From contig BCJJ01000004.1 of NCBI GenBank assembly GCA_039545355.1, positions 682,001-746,000 on the forward strand: 64,000 nucleotides of DNA, given 5' to 3'. This document shows, one piece after another, positions 23,801 to 35,159 of this stretch. The position numbers were made by a program, and so were the translations under genes. The DNA is from Trichosporon coremiiforme. Its lineage: Eukaryota > Basidiomycota > Tremellomycetes > Trichosporonales > Trichosporonaceae. The stretch's first letter is position 1. Each line of letters opens with the position of its first letter. The notes beneath the pieces were generated by a model. It had not been told where the DNA came from. It saw only the letters and a program-made list of their open reading frames with translations, and did no database searches.

Positions 23801-26800
23801 GTCTCTTCGGACCGGAAGTTTGAGAATCTTGAGACAGGCAATAAAGCCCCTGCCCCTAGAGCAAGATACCAGAGAAAGGCTTCTTACAGAAGGGGATGGC
23901 TGGCGAAGCAGCATCTCTCCACCCATTCCAAGCCCGCCCGGGTCCTACCACGACAGACCACGACAGTCGAGTGTCGTGTGCTGTGCACTATTACGTAGTG
24001 ATTGCCGCATGGTCTCTGCAGCCGCGCACGGAGGGCCGCAGCTCGCATGACTGCATACTACTTTCGCCGTCGCTGGGCGGGCGAGCAACAACACCGGTGA
24101 CCAACCACCGAACGAACCGTACTCTGCTCTGCCCAACAGCCAGATAGTGGGGGACGTGTTCCAGCTAATCAGCGGAACTCTTGTTCGGCCAGGTCCGGTC
24201 AGATCGGTCAGTTCGGCGGTAAGCTTCTCTTAGGATCTTTCTAGCGTAGCGCGCCTTGCACGCAGCAACTGTACTCCACATGAGACCGGAGAGTTTGTAG
24301 TAAGAGCCGTCGTCTCACTACTCCCGGACCCACTGCATGCGGTAGCGAGCGAGATCCCCGGCAATAGTACGCAGCAGTGTCTGGTAACGAGGTGGTTACT
24401 CACCTTTCGTCCGAGTGGCCGAGTGGGTTAAGGATGTAACTTCGGAACTAAGTGTGAAGAGGATCTCTGGAATCTCTTCAGCTGGCATGCCGATACCGAC
24501 GAGTACACGTAACTGCGTTGTCGGCGGTGGTGTCACAGTCGGACCAAAGGGACTGCCCGAAATCAGGCAACTTCACGCAACCTGACGGCACAGTGGGACT
24601 TTGATTAAGGGCACTGCGACTTGGTATCGAGTTCCAACGATGGCTCGGCGAGGGATGTGCTGCGATTGATTCGTCCAACATGAGTTCCAACGAAGCATAC
24701 CCCTCACCCACCTATTTCGGAAGTGTTGCTGGATCTCGACGATGAAGACTGGCAGTGAGCCTTCGACCACCTTAGCGGTGTTAACAAGGTTGTATGAATA
24801 GTCACCTTCGGTGAGCACCGTGTGCTGCTTCCCGGCGTTCCAAGGAACGTCTTACGAAAGTAAGATTCGTCATCCCACTATTCCTGTCATTTCCTCAGTG
24901 AAAAGACTGCGGGTTTTGGAGTAACCACATGTGTTCTGCTGGACAATGTCAGACTGCGAGATGCATGAACCGATGGCGTCTAGTGCATGCTGCCACAATG
25001 GAAAGGAGGGGCCGACTGCCACGCTCGCAATGTGCTGATCCGCCGATCTTCGGTGAGCCGATGGAGTTGGTGTTGGCCGCCGCGTCAGTTTCCAAATCGG
25101 CAGATACAGCTTCAACGGTCTGGGGGTGATCCCACACTCGCTCGGCAGCTGCCGGGATGCAGAGTGGGCGTCGCTTGCAGGCCGTTCTAGAGAGAGAATC
25201 CACGGACTTGACGAGTCAAGCCGAAATGACCGTGCCCCTTCGTGTGCGTGTGCACCCCCTGTGCTAGGCCATAGTTTCAGGAGCCACAGGAAGCGCAGCA
25301 TTGACGGAGAAAATACCCCACTATCAGCACATACCGCATGTACACCAATGTTCGTAACGAAAAGTGGCTCTTCACATTAGACCGACCCGAAAGTTGGCTC
25401 TAAGCACCCGAGGTGACCGACGCTATGCAGTCCATGCCGATGGTCCTACCCGTGACTGTGATGACATTCGGCACCGATGCTCCAGCGAAATCCTCACAGA
25501 GGCAGACGGCAAGGAACGCGACATGTAGGCTTTCAGGTCACCGCGATTTGGGGTGTTCACTCATCCCACCCTGTGTGCATCGCCGAGTCGCCGAGTACTG
25601 GTTAGCACCACAAGAGGCACGCGCTGTACCTAACTGCGGCCAATGCAGTCACCGCAAGTGCGCCGGTGCGACAGTGGGCTGCGATGACCGCCCCGCGCGG
25701 GCAGACGGCTTTCATGACCTCGCCATACCCGCCCTGTCTGTGTGCAAGTGGAACCATGCGGTTACATCAGTGACAGCATGTACGTACCTCCCCCATCTTC
25801 GATGGTCCAGAGACCTTTCAGGCTCGAGCGAGGGTCAAAGAGGGCGGCCGGCGAGTACCCCTGTACGGCCCTGAGCCGGCGCCACTTCCAGTACCGCTGC
25901 TCGTCTCGCATCGCTCAGGTGCACTGGCCCTGTCGTTGGACATGTTTGGCAGCAGGGCCACCCCCACCGGCTTCTGCTTTCAGCCTCCGTGCAAACTCGT
26001 GTGCCCTCGGTACCACCGGATGGTTATTGAAGACCATCAAAAGCACGGCCGAGCCCGTCGAACTGGAAACCCTGTAGCAGTGCGCGACTTTCATAATTGC
26101 GAGCTTCCTTCATATGGTACAGAAGTGGACTCGCGCCTGGTAGGTTCAACTGATTGCTTCTATTGCGCACTGACATACGAGCTTCGAACACGCTATATCG
26201 GACGCGATGGTTGTCACCCGATGACTAAGCGTTGTGTCTCGAAGCACTTCCGAAAGCGTAAGTGTTCACCTACACAGGGAGGTTTCCAGTTCCTGCAAAT
26301 GGACTCTTTCCGCATTCAAGCATGACATCTCTCATGACTACACTCACTCCCACGACGGTTTGGCTTCAGCGTGACTTCCCAGTGTCCCAGCTTCCAGGTC
26401 CCAGACAAGCCACTCACGCACACACGACAGTGTTGTGAGCGGATGGCTCTGCAGATCACTCGTGGCGTTATTCATTGTTTCACCGAGACGGGCTGCGTAC
26501 GACGCTCCTTTCAGGATGGTTTGAGACATTGGAGCGCGGCACCCTTGCCAACAAATCATTTTTCTGGGTGTTTCCCCACCCCTGTCGCCCTGTTCTTGTC
26601 GTCTGAATCGTGCTAACGCCAGTGACCAAAAGGTCCCAAGATCACGCTACGTCTGCGCTGATTACGGCCATTGTCTCACTTTGCTCCTGGGCATCGGGGG
26701 TTACCAGCATTTGTGTACATCGGACAAGCTCCAGCACGCCCGCTGCGGACCAAAGTCATCGGAGCTGAGCCCTTGCCCGTAACTCGGGCGCCCATTCAAT

Positions 26801-29800
26801 CAAGCCTCGTCGGTCGAGCTGGCGTCACGGAAATCGCCCGAGCAAGGGGTGGTGACGAGAAGTAATCGACACCATCAGCCCGTCTAGTCCTTCGCGATCA
26901 GGTGTCAAACAGCCGATCAGGTGCTGAGGCAGCGTCGACAGCACAGATGAGGTGGAGGATGGACGGACTGTTCTCCGCGAGCATCTCACCAGAGAACGCT
27001 CCGTGGGCGGCCGTACAGGGCTGCTCCGACACATCAAATGGATAGCGTAACGAGTGCGATGGCATTGGGGCCGTGCGACTGTGGTGATGGTTGTCTGCAG
27101 CCAGGAGCTGATGGGCGCCAGTGTGAGTCAATCTCGCTTCCAGGAATCTCATAAAGATCGATAAATTCGAAAACAAGCGATCCCATTATTGGAACGATGC
27201 TGAATGCATCGGCCGCTTCTCCGCAATGCACGCGCTGCGCCACTGAACACTCCGAGGCGCTCTCGGAGGGTGGGTTACGGTGCTCGTGTCGAGGAAGGAA
27301 CCCGCTTGCGGCAGCTGACAGCATCGCAGATCTCACATTCCCAGTGGCGCAGCCCCGCAATTCACACCTTTCATACGGGAATCAGCACGCTGCCGGGAGG
27401 TGCAGTGGCGCCAGCGAGGCGTAAGCCGTGCGATGTTGCTGCGGCGTTGTTTATGGCCGTGCTTTCGGTGTTGCATTGTCACACGCACATTAACCTTTCG
27501 GGGACATCCAGCGGCCGCTCACTTCATACCTTAAGGGGCTCACAAGGCTTCCTTTCTGGCGCAAACCGGGAGTGTCAACGGTGTTGCGAACAAACCCCAA
27601 CCTGCTCAGTCACGGAGCGTCTCGAAGAAAAACAACTCGTGCTGCAGATAACCAGTCTTTGCAGCGTACGCTCCCGAAACAAGCACCTGAACCTGATTGC
27701 ATCTCTTCGCTCACGTGCTACCTAGCGAGATCGACGGCTGGCTGTAACAGACGCGCTGTCCATTTACTCCCAGTACGTCGGTGTAGAGAGGGGGGGCATC
27801 TGATTGTGGGCGGATATTGGCTGCCCGCCACTGGAAGGGAGAGAGCAGGTAGGCGCCAGTCGATGAGGGTTCTCTGGCACGACCGTAGACCCGCAAAGAG
27901 CTCGATCCTGACGGGGCCACGTACTCAGCTTCGAAGTACATCACCAGATGTACGCGGTTACAGCAGGTTACCGCACACCGTGCACCTTCGGCCAATGACG
28001 ATTGCTGCCTCGGGTAGCGCTTGTCAACCTGAAGTGGCGTTCGAGCTCGTTTGGGACTTCGCACTCCACATCTGCAGCTTAACAGGCCCAGGACTGGGGA
28101 AGACAAGCAGGGATCTCGGGCGCACGAAGTTGAGAGAGGTTGTAGCAGTGCTGTGTGCGAGCCCGAGCGGTTCCGATGTGAAATAGCAGACCCATGTCGT
28201 GAGCTAAAGATGCGCAACGACACAACGGAGGAGCTCCCACATGGTTTGCAAGGCTCGGCGCTGACTTGCCCTATACCCTCCCGATACGTTCGCTATTCAG
28301 TCGCCCGACACTCGAAGCTGTTCAAGGACTCCTGGCTCACGGTACAAGCTTGGCCCTATGGCCTCGACCACACCCGTAAGGACAGGGCACACTGTCTCGG
28401 CGTAGCTCGGCGCCCCACTGGGCGTTACAGGACAGCCAGGACGATTCATGCGCACAGCCACCACCGTGCTGCTGCTGTGAGCCTTTCTGGGGCCAGGTCC
28501 GTACAGGTCCGCGAAGGTCCACCAGGTCAGTGCATCCCCGTGCAGCGGCGTTCCTCTCCGCAACTTTGGCTCTCGTTTTACCGTCTGCATGAATCACTAG
28601 CACCCTTTTGGTCGCCGGTAATTCACAACAAGGTTTCCAGGCGTAAAGGCATGCGAGCGCGATGATAGTCCGCCATTAAGGTTGATAAGTCTAAAGAGGG
28701 CCCGCCGACCGAGCGTGGCCGAGCAGAGGACGACGCGCTACCCGAAGGAGGATTCGGAGACCGTGCTCCCAGATGGGCCTGGAGGGGCCGACTGGGACAG
28801 TGGACGTGCAGAGTTCCTCGGTATGACCCATCTCGACGATCAGCCTTTCTGCAGATCTACGACAACGATACCACCTTTCCTGGTTCGTCTTGTGCGTGAC
28901 GTTCACATAATGAGTAAGTCCAGAAAATCTTAACCCGATACAGCGCTCTTCTTACCTGCAGATGCTCTGCCTCAACGGACTACGTCTGTGGGTGTGCCTC
29001 GCGGCGGTATCGCACTACAGTCGTTAATACTGCGACTCCGAGATGTACGTATACCGGCATTACTCAGGCCCGTAGCGTCCGCTGAGCCGCAGGCTGCCCA
29101 GTTTAAGCTTTGGTTAAGCTCAAGCGATGTTCGGTAACGGCGTCAAAACAGGCGACTGGGCACTAAGGCCCTTGAGCCGGGTAGGACACAGGCGATAGGG
29201 GTAGGTGTCGGAGGAAGCACAACTCTCCAAGCTCTTGCGTATCAACGTTTTGGCGAAGTCGTACTGCTCTTCAGCTACTTTAAACGGATTAGGCTGAGAT
29301 TACCAAGGTACAGACAATTGAACCCAACTGGGAGTGTGCATACGTGGGAGGCGATATGCTGCTTCCCTCTTGTCGACTATAGATAAGGCTTCGAGCAAAG
29401 GCTCACTCCATATGGAGGACATTGGGAGCGTGTATCTCGGCTGTGCCCATCGGAGCAGCGGGGGGTAGCACGGGTTCCTACTTTGAGCTGAATTACGAGC
29501 TTATCATTCTCTTACGCTTCTCACCTACGTCGCACTTGGCCCGCAACTACGAGGTAACGGGCTCCACAGCACCATCACAGGTGGCCTAGAACTTGCACAC
29601 GGAACCAGGGACATCGAGTGTCCATGGGGCGCTGGTGGGCATCGGGGAACGCTAATATCAGCTGTGTTTCTTGTCTAGGCCGCACTCATCCCCAGGAGAA
29701 GTAGGGGTTAGTGCACGAAAGGGATTACATGTGACCAGCGATCTGGAGCAAGCTCACTCTTACGTTGTGCAGGCAGGGAATGTTGAGCGCTCCAGGATCC

Positions 29801-31921
29801 TCAACGACCCCGAGCGGAGTTATGTCTGAGATGAGCGGGGACAGGCGTTGATAGTGAGTACGTACGTGGTATGGACGCTATCAGGTGGGGAGGTGGGGCA
29901 GGGAAGGCTGATCAGACGACAGGAGAACCGAGGACACGTCTGCCAGATGATGACTCCCACAAACCCTCCTCCGCAGTGGCCACCACACTCCCGACATCGG
30001 GTCTCCTGGGTCTACCGGCTGGATCCTGGGCAGGACCTGACTCACACTCCTGGCTCCAAAACAAAGGATCCCATGCTGGCATCTGCGATGCTCGTACCTT
30101 GTGTTAGACTTGTAGCCAAACCGAAACGAACCGAGACAAGTGGTAACATTCACGAGATGGTCAGTGCTGGTGCCCGCACTATCACGGTGCAGCGATGGCG
30201 TGCACATATCATCAAGCGAGGTGCGTAAGATAGCAACGTCTCGGGATCCAGACTCTGGAGGATGCGTACAGTATGGAGCCAGAGCTTGAGTTTGGGGTCG
30301 CGGAGTGAGACAATTGACATGGTGTGATTCAGCAGAAGAGCGTAAGCCGTTACAAACCTACGTGAACCACCTGGCCACGGCGGTCCTCAACGGCTGCAAC
30401 TGTATCCAGAAACGTACGAACTTACGGACCTGCGAGTTCCTTGTTAGGTTTGTGGAAGGCTTGCTAATGTGGCAGGCCAGCGTTCCAACCGAGGAGCGCA
30501 ATTGTGTTCAGCACTGGCAGCACTTCACGGTGCACGGTGAGATCCCAACAAAAGGTAAGCTTTGCACTGCACCTTGTCAAAGCGTCCGCCCTTCCCCGCT
30601 CAAGCTCTTGTTTGGGTGCAGTTGACGGTGGACCTAGGAACGCTTGCGAACAAGATGAGCCGTACTGTCAATGCTCCGGAGGCCTGGCAGATTTGGACCT
30701 AACTCTCCTTGCACGGATGCGTGTCTGGGGTCGTACCTTGGCCTGTGAACCTGTCCGCCCTCGCCGCTGAGGGCCGCGCTGCGGATCTTCGTCACCTTCA
30801 AGGCCATTACGAGTGTCTTACGCGAAACTGTTCCATCTCCCAGGTCCAGACACTCAGGTTCCTTGACTCGCTGCAACCCAAGATTATGGCACTTGCCCCA
30901 CGCTGATTGGAGACCCAAGGCACCATTTGGGGACAATCTGTCGATGATCTACCGTGCCCTCGGGCGACGTCCGTAGCCGCAGGGCCGCACGGTCCGCACA
31001 CGGCCGAGTCGAGGGTGGGCAAGCCCGCAGGGACAATCCAGCAGGGAGCAGGAAACAGGTACCGAGCTTTGAGTGACGCACGCGGGACAACGATTTCGGT
31101 GTCTTCGCCCAATGCACCGAAGACGCCGTTGTGCTCGAGCGCACGCTCGCTGGGTTCGCCACATCAGCACAGACTTTTCAGCAGCGCAAGCGAGAGGGAT
31201 ATCTGCGCGCCTGTACCCTGCAGTTCTGCGGGACTGCAGCGTTACGTCGGTCGGACCCGCTAGAGGGATGGAGGGACGGTGAACCATGTGCCACTTTCTG
31301 GGCCAATCGCCTGGCGGATCGGTGTCATTGCAGTCTCGGTCACTTGCAGGCTTGCTGGGAACTCGTGACCGCATTCAGCAATACACGCAGAACATGCCCC
31401 GGCTCGCTGCGCAGAGCACCAACGGCGACCTGGCTTAAGCTCCAGAATCGCCGTGTTGATCGGGTCTAGCGCTCAACTAGCAATCGGACGCGACATCATC
31501 GAGGATCGTAGATCATTCCGCCGGAAGACCAACAGGCTCGTACTCGCTCCACCCAGCGGACTGGATGTGTGACAACGGAAATGGAAACGATGTCTGCCTC
31601 GTCAAGCAAGGCCAGGAAAGGCCAGAAACAGTGGTCTTCCCCTCATACCGGCATCGACACAATTTGAGATTAAGCTCCGCACCAGGACTCGCCAGGATAT
31701 GCCCAAGGATGCCAGGGCGGCCAGGAAAAGCCACACCAACTTTAATCGTGAGGGTGGGCGTGTTACCATCCGAATAGGAAGCAGGTGGTCAAACAACGGG
31801 AGCCTTCATACCGTAAGCCATTGATCTATTTCCAGGATCCGATGTACAGTAGCAAGCTAAATGGACAGATGGTGTGGGCAGAGGCGCTCAGTCGTCGTCG
31901 AAGCAAGTTCGACAAGTGCGG
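17887..31921. other. 14 kb block with no recognisable gene; candidate centromere or silent DNA
   Basis: No stretch here gives a recognisable protein, domain-like composition or an in-phase exon series with CTGAC-AG introns, in contrast to both flanks where every 1-3 kb holds a clear gene. Open frames are mostly under 200 codons, start and stop at random and overlap on both strands; 28934-29847 has no open frame above about 60 codons at all. By eye GC is lower and more even than in the coding flanks. I see no reverse transcriptase, integrase or gag motif, no array of tandem repeats and no convincing tRNA. The right end abuts a Tc1/mariner element. Decayed transposons cannot be excluded by eye. 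Confidence 0.6.
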
Positions 31922-31923
31922 TA

Positions 31924-31950
31924 AACTAGGGTCACAGGTTAAGTCGAACG
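31924..31950 (+). repeat. Left terminal inverted repeat of the Tc1/mariner element
   Basis: 27 bp that match, reversed and complemented, the right repeat at 33654-33680 without mismatch. The flanking TA lies at 31922-31923. Confidence 0.93.
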
Positions 31951-32097
31951 AGTGGTGCCACAAACGAGGCCGTGAACTGTCGACCTCGCTGCAACCACGA
32001 ATAACTCATGCATATGCATGTTTCTTGCTCTATAAACAGTTGTTCCACGTGCATGGGAGTCTTGGTAACCTATATACGAAGCATGGTGCACCTGGGA

Positions 32098-33238
32098 TCA
32101 ATACTTAATGTGTCCTCCATTAGCAGAGATGGTGTCCTTGATCCTGTTAGGCATGGACATGATAAGTCGGTCGATCTCATTCTGATCATAGGTGTTCCAG
32201 AGCTCCGTAGCGGCAGCGAATAGCCCCTCCTGGGTGGTGGGACGAGGGTTGAGACGGGCCAGGCGGCGCTTGAGGTTGCTCCAAAGGTTCTCAATGGGGT
32301 TGAGGCAAGGAGAGCAGGGAGGGTGAGGCAGGAAGCGCATGCCAAGTTGCTCTGCCTTGCCACGGGTGGCCTTGGCTGTGTGGACGACAGCGTTGTCCTC
32401 TACAACCCAGGGCAAGCCATAACCACGCCACTGAGTCTTGACACGCTTCCAGCAATCAAACAACTCCTTCTCAGTCACCTGGGTGCGATAGATGGCCGCA
32501 TTGACTCCCTTGCGCTTGGAGGTCGACTGGGAGGTGTCAAACCACACCAGCTTCGACTTGCCGCCATACCAGATAGCCCCCCAGCACATAATCGACCCAC
32601 AGCTCGATCTGAAGGTGTACTGGATGTACCTGAGTGTCAGCACTCTTCCACAGCATGTAGAACGTCAGGAAAGACACTCACCGCTCATTGGCACGGTCAG
32701 AACCGATGGGGCGCGTCACATATGCTCTGTGGAGCTGGTCAATGTAGAGAGGGACCTCGTCACAGAAGATCACCTTCCTCCACTCTTGGAAGAGTCGCTG
32801 CTGCTCAAGAGCATAAGCGAGACGCTTCTCCTTGTGAAGGGGGCTTAGATACGGCCGCACAAGAGCCACAAAGCGGCCATAACCAAGCTGGCGACGTGCA
32901 CGGCGCAGAGTCATGAGAGAGAGGACAATGTCTCTGTCTGCAAGAGTGTCCAACACCTCACGATTGCTGGCGAAGGGCTGAGCCTCAAAGACCTCGTAGA
33001 TCGCTCTGAGGTTGTCGGGAGTGAGCTTGGTGTGGCTGCGGGGGATGCGGATCCCCTGGACAGGGTTCAGAACAGCCAGAGCAGGTGGAATGAGAGCCTG
33101 GAGGCGAGCTAACATCACACAGTAACCCACAGTGCTCTTGGCGATGTTGTACTCCCAGGCGACAGAGGAATAGCTGCGGTAGCGAGCCAAGGACGCAATC
33201 TTGGCGCGGCGGCGAGGTGTGAGGCAAGGGCGAGGCAT
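32098..33238 (-). CDS. Tc1/mariner DD34E transposase
   Basis: Two exons (33238-32682 and 32629-32098) joined across a 52-nt intron with a CTGAC branch site give 362 residues, close to the 340-360 usual for Tc1-like transposases. The N-terminus (MPRPCLTPRRRAK...) is basic and is followed by a helix-turn-helix region (SSVAWEYNIAKSTVGY) for binding the terminal repeats. The catalytic triad is visible: first Asp in VIFCDE, second in WVVEDNAVVHTAK and Glu in LNPIENLWSNLKRR; 34 residues separate the last two, which defines DD34E. The product cuts and pastes its element into TA sites. No stop or frameshift was found. Codons upstream of 33238 are open but lack an ATG. The intron has the host's short style. 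Confidence 0.93.
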
Positions 33239-33653
33239 AGCTGCAAGTTCTGATGAGGTAGAGCTGTTGTGGAAGAGAAGTGGCACTCAAGGAGGCTTAT
33301 ATGCCACAAAGATGGACAGTCGGACGGACTCCGCTGCCGATATGCATGGTTTCGACTCAATTCTTGGATTTTCCAAAAGCCCAGCTTCGGAGCTTGATAC
33401 ATGAAAGATTTGGGGCAAGCACAGGCCTCGGTGGCTGAGATCTAGGGCGATAAGGAGGGTGGTGACATGCAGCTTTATTGTGGTGGTGTGGTGGCCAGTA
33501 TGCACGGTGCGCTCTGCAGCTCCATTTGTCCGAGCTGCCAAGCATTCCTTTCGGCTCTACGCGGAGTTTCTAGGCATAAAGAGTACCGTTGCATGAGTTA
33601 TGGATCAGAACATGAGCCACGGCGAGGTTGACGATGACGGGACCGTGCGCATC

Positions 33654-33680
33654 CGTTCGACTTAACCTGTGACCCTAGTT
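33654..33680 (-). repeat. Right terminal inverted repeat of the Tc1/mariner element
   Basis: 27 bp complementary to the left repeat at 31924-31950 with no mismatch; the flanking TA is at 33681-33682. Confidence 0.93.
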
Positions 33681-33840
33681 TACATTCGTGTTGGTTCATG
33701 CAAAGGAAATAATATGACAAAGGGTCGTACAGGATCTCTCTTCAGTGTCGATCTCTTCCTTCCTCCCACCACGACCTCGCCCCACCTCGGCCGCCGAGAC
33801 GACCTGGAATCCGCCTGCCTGAAAGACTGCGCGCGCCCTT

Positions 33841-34680
33841 CTACGTCTTGAAGATGATAATGAGCAGCAGTAGAATGAAGATCAACGCTACGATAGTGAT
33901 TGTGCTCCCTGTCCATCAGTCAGGCTATCATGTTCGACTTGAGGCAAGTTCGACGAGGAAGGGAGCTTGCGGCGCTGGAGCTCGTCGAGTTTGTGCAAGG
34001 GCTTCTGATGGCGCTAGCTCATCCACAGCAGGATGGATTTCCAGGCCACAGACCGCACGCGAACACTTCAATGAGGGAACGGGCGGACCGCGCTCACAGC
34101 AGACAAGACCCATCGCAGGCTATCTCAATCACGTTCCCATAGCTGCCCAAAAAATAGATGGCACAGAATCGACGACAGCAGCCTTCCCTGGAGGAAGGAA
34201 AGAGAAAGAGGTGAGCTCGAGGATGCCCGACGTCGATGGCACAGCCAACGCATGATGCGTTGCGGGATATTAGGATGTGCTCACGGCGAGCAGCGAGGAG
34301 TAGCTTGTACGCAGTTACGGGCTCCACCCCCATTGGCGACAAAATCCCCTTCTCAAGTCTCGGCAGACACCCATACACGTGAAAGCAGGAATCGAGGTGG
34401 ACAAGATCACTTTTCCTCAAATCCGCCGGGCAAGTTGAGCTCTGACGAGACATCCGAGGAGGTGGACAGCGCGAACGGTATCACCGCACCCAGGATTCCG
34501 GGGTTCAACGACGAATAGATCAGGAAGTGTCTGGGAATCGCAGACCGAGGAATGGCCGTAATTGCGGGGAAACAACGGCACCTGAACAACAATAGCATCG
34601 AAGCTGCGGCCGCCAAGCCGCACGTCATACCCGGTGGCATACTCTACCTCACGGTCGCCGTCCGGAGTGATGAAAGACAT
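33841..34680 (-). CDS. Unrecognised multi-exon gene ending in a C-terminal membrane anchor (model incomplete)
   Basis: Several short coding-like pieces line up on the minus strand. From an ATG at 34680 the first exon (to 34631) joins in phase to 34530-34411 (HFLIYSSLNPGILGAVIPFA, later NLPGGFEEK) and then to 34358-34285 (LEKGILSPMGVEPVTAYK). A further piece near 34190-34130 reads AAVVDSVPSIFWAAMG. The last exon, near 33905-33841, encodes STITIVALIFILLLLIIIFK and stops, which is a clear membrane-spanning tail. I could not bring the middle exons (34130-33905) into one consistent phase, so part of this model is wrong. I do not recognise the family. A tail anchor would fit an endomembrane or vesicle protein, but that is inference. 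Confidence 0.35.
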
Positions 34681-35159
34681 CGAGCAGCCGGACGCCGACC
34701 CTAAGAGAGCGAAGAAAATCGCAAGCCGCCGGAAGAGATGAGAAAGGATCCGAACGAGGAAGGCAGCAGAGCGTGCCGCTCTGTCAGCGCGGGGAGAAGT
34801 GAGGCGTCAAACGAGCCCGCCCAACGCCGACCAGCGACAAGTGGTGCCAAAACCAGCGCCATCAAAAGAACGTAAAGGGAATGGCTGACTTTAGAAGGGC
34901 AGAGGGGTGAAGGGATAGAGGAAGGCATGACGAGTGGAAAACAGTTAGGCGGGGATCGCCAGAGCCGTCATCGCCCGTGCCCATTGCGACCTTTGAGAGG
35001 TGCGGTTCAGAGGCGTACAATGTGCTAAGAAGGAAGGGAATACGACCGCCTGCCCCATGAGAGAGCGTGGGAGGAAGTATGGGAGGAAGTATGGGAGAAA
35101 GTTGGGACAAGCCTTGTTGCGGGTGGCAAATTGGCTGCCGAGAACGAATAGACCACGGG
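34681..35159. other. Intergenic stretch with a possible hydrophobic upstream exon
   Basis: Minus-strand frames between 34928 and 34701 encode a hydrophobic, signal-like stretch (SLYVLLMALVLAPLVAG), and an adjoining frame continues open into the ATG at 34680 (RRLAIFFALLGSASGC). Either could be an upstream exon of the tail-anchored gene, but I could not join them in phase. A short repeat of gggaggaagtat occurs near 35070-35095. Nothing else is seen. Confidence 0.3.

Larger units (their letters stand above)
31924..33680 (-). mobile_element. Complete Tc1/mariner-type DNA transposon with TIRs and TA target duplication
   Basis: A 1757-bp element bounded by perfect 27-bp terminal inverted repeats (31924-31950 and 33654-33680; outer ends aactagggtcacaggtt). 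Each end is flanked directly by TA (31922-31923 and 33681-33682), the target duplication expected of Tc1/mariner elements. It encodes one uninterrupted transposase of the DD34E class on the minus strand. Perfect repeats and an open reading frame suggest recent insertion or continuing mobility. It lies at the border between the gene-poor block and the gene-rich right part of the window. Confidence 0.92.

Noticed and set aside
24409..24542. tRNA-Ser/Leu-like segment: GTCCGAG stem, D-arm-like GGCCGAGTGGGTTAAGG and a distant TCGGAC that could close the acceptor stem
   Set aside because: There is no TTCGA-type T-loop, no normal anticodon arm and the span is 134 nt. At most a decayed relic or chance; a tRNAscan/Infernal run would decide.
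31500..31760. Repeated ggccagg/ccagg motifs that might be a short tandem array
   Set aside because: Spacing is irregular and only a few imperfect copies exist, so no CRISPR-like or satellite structure is supported.
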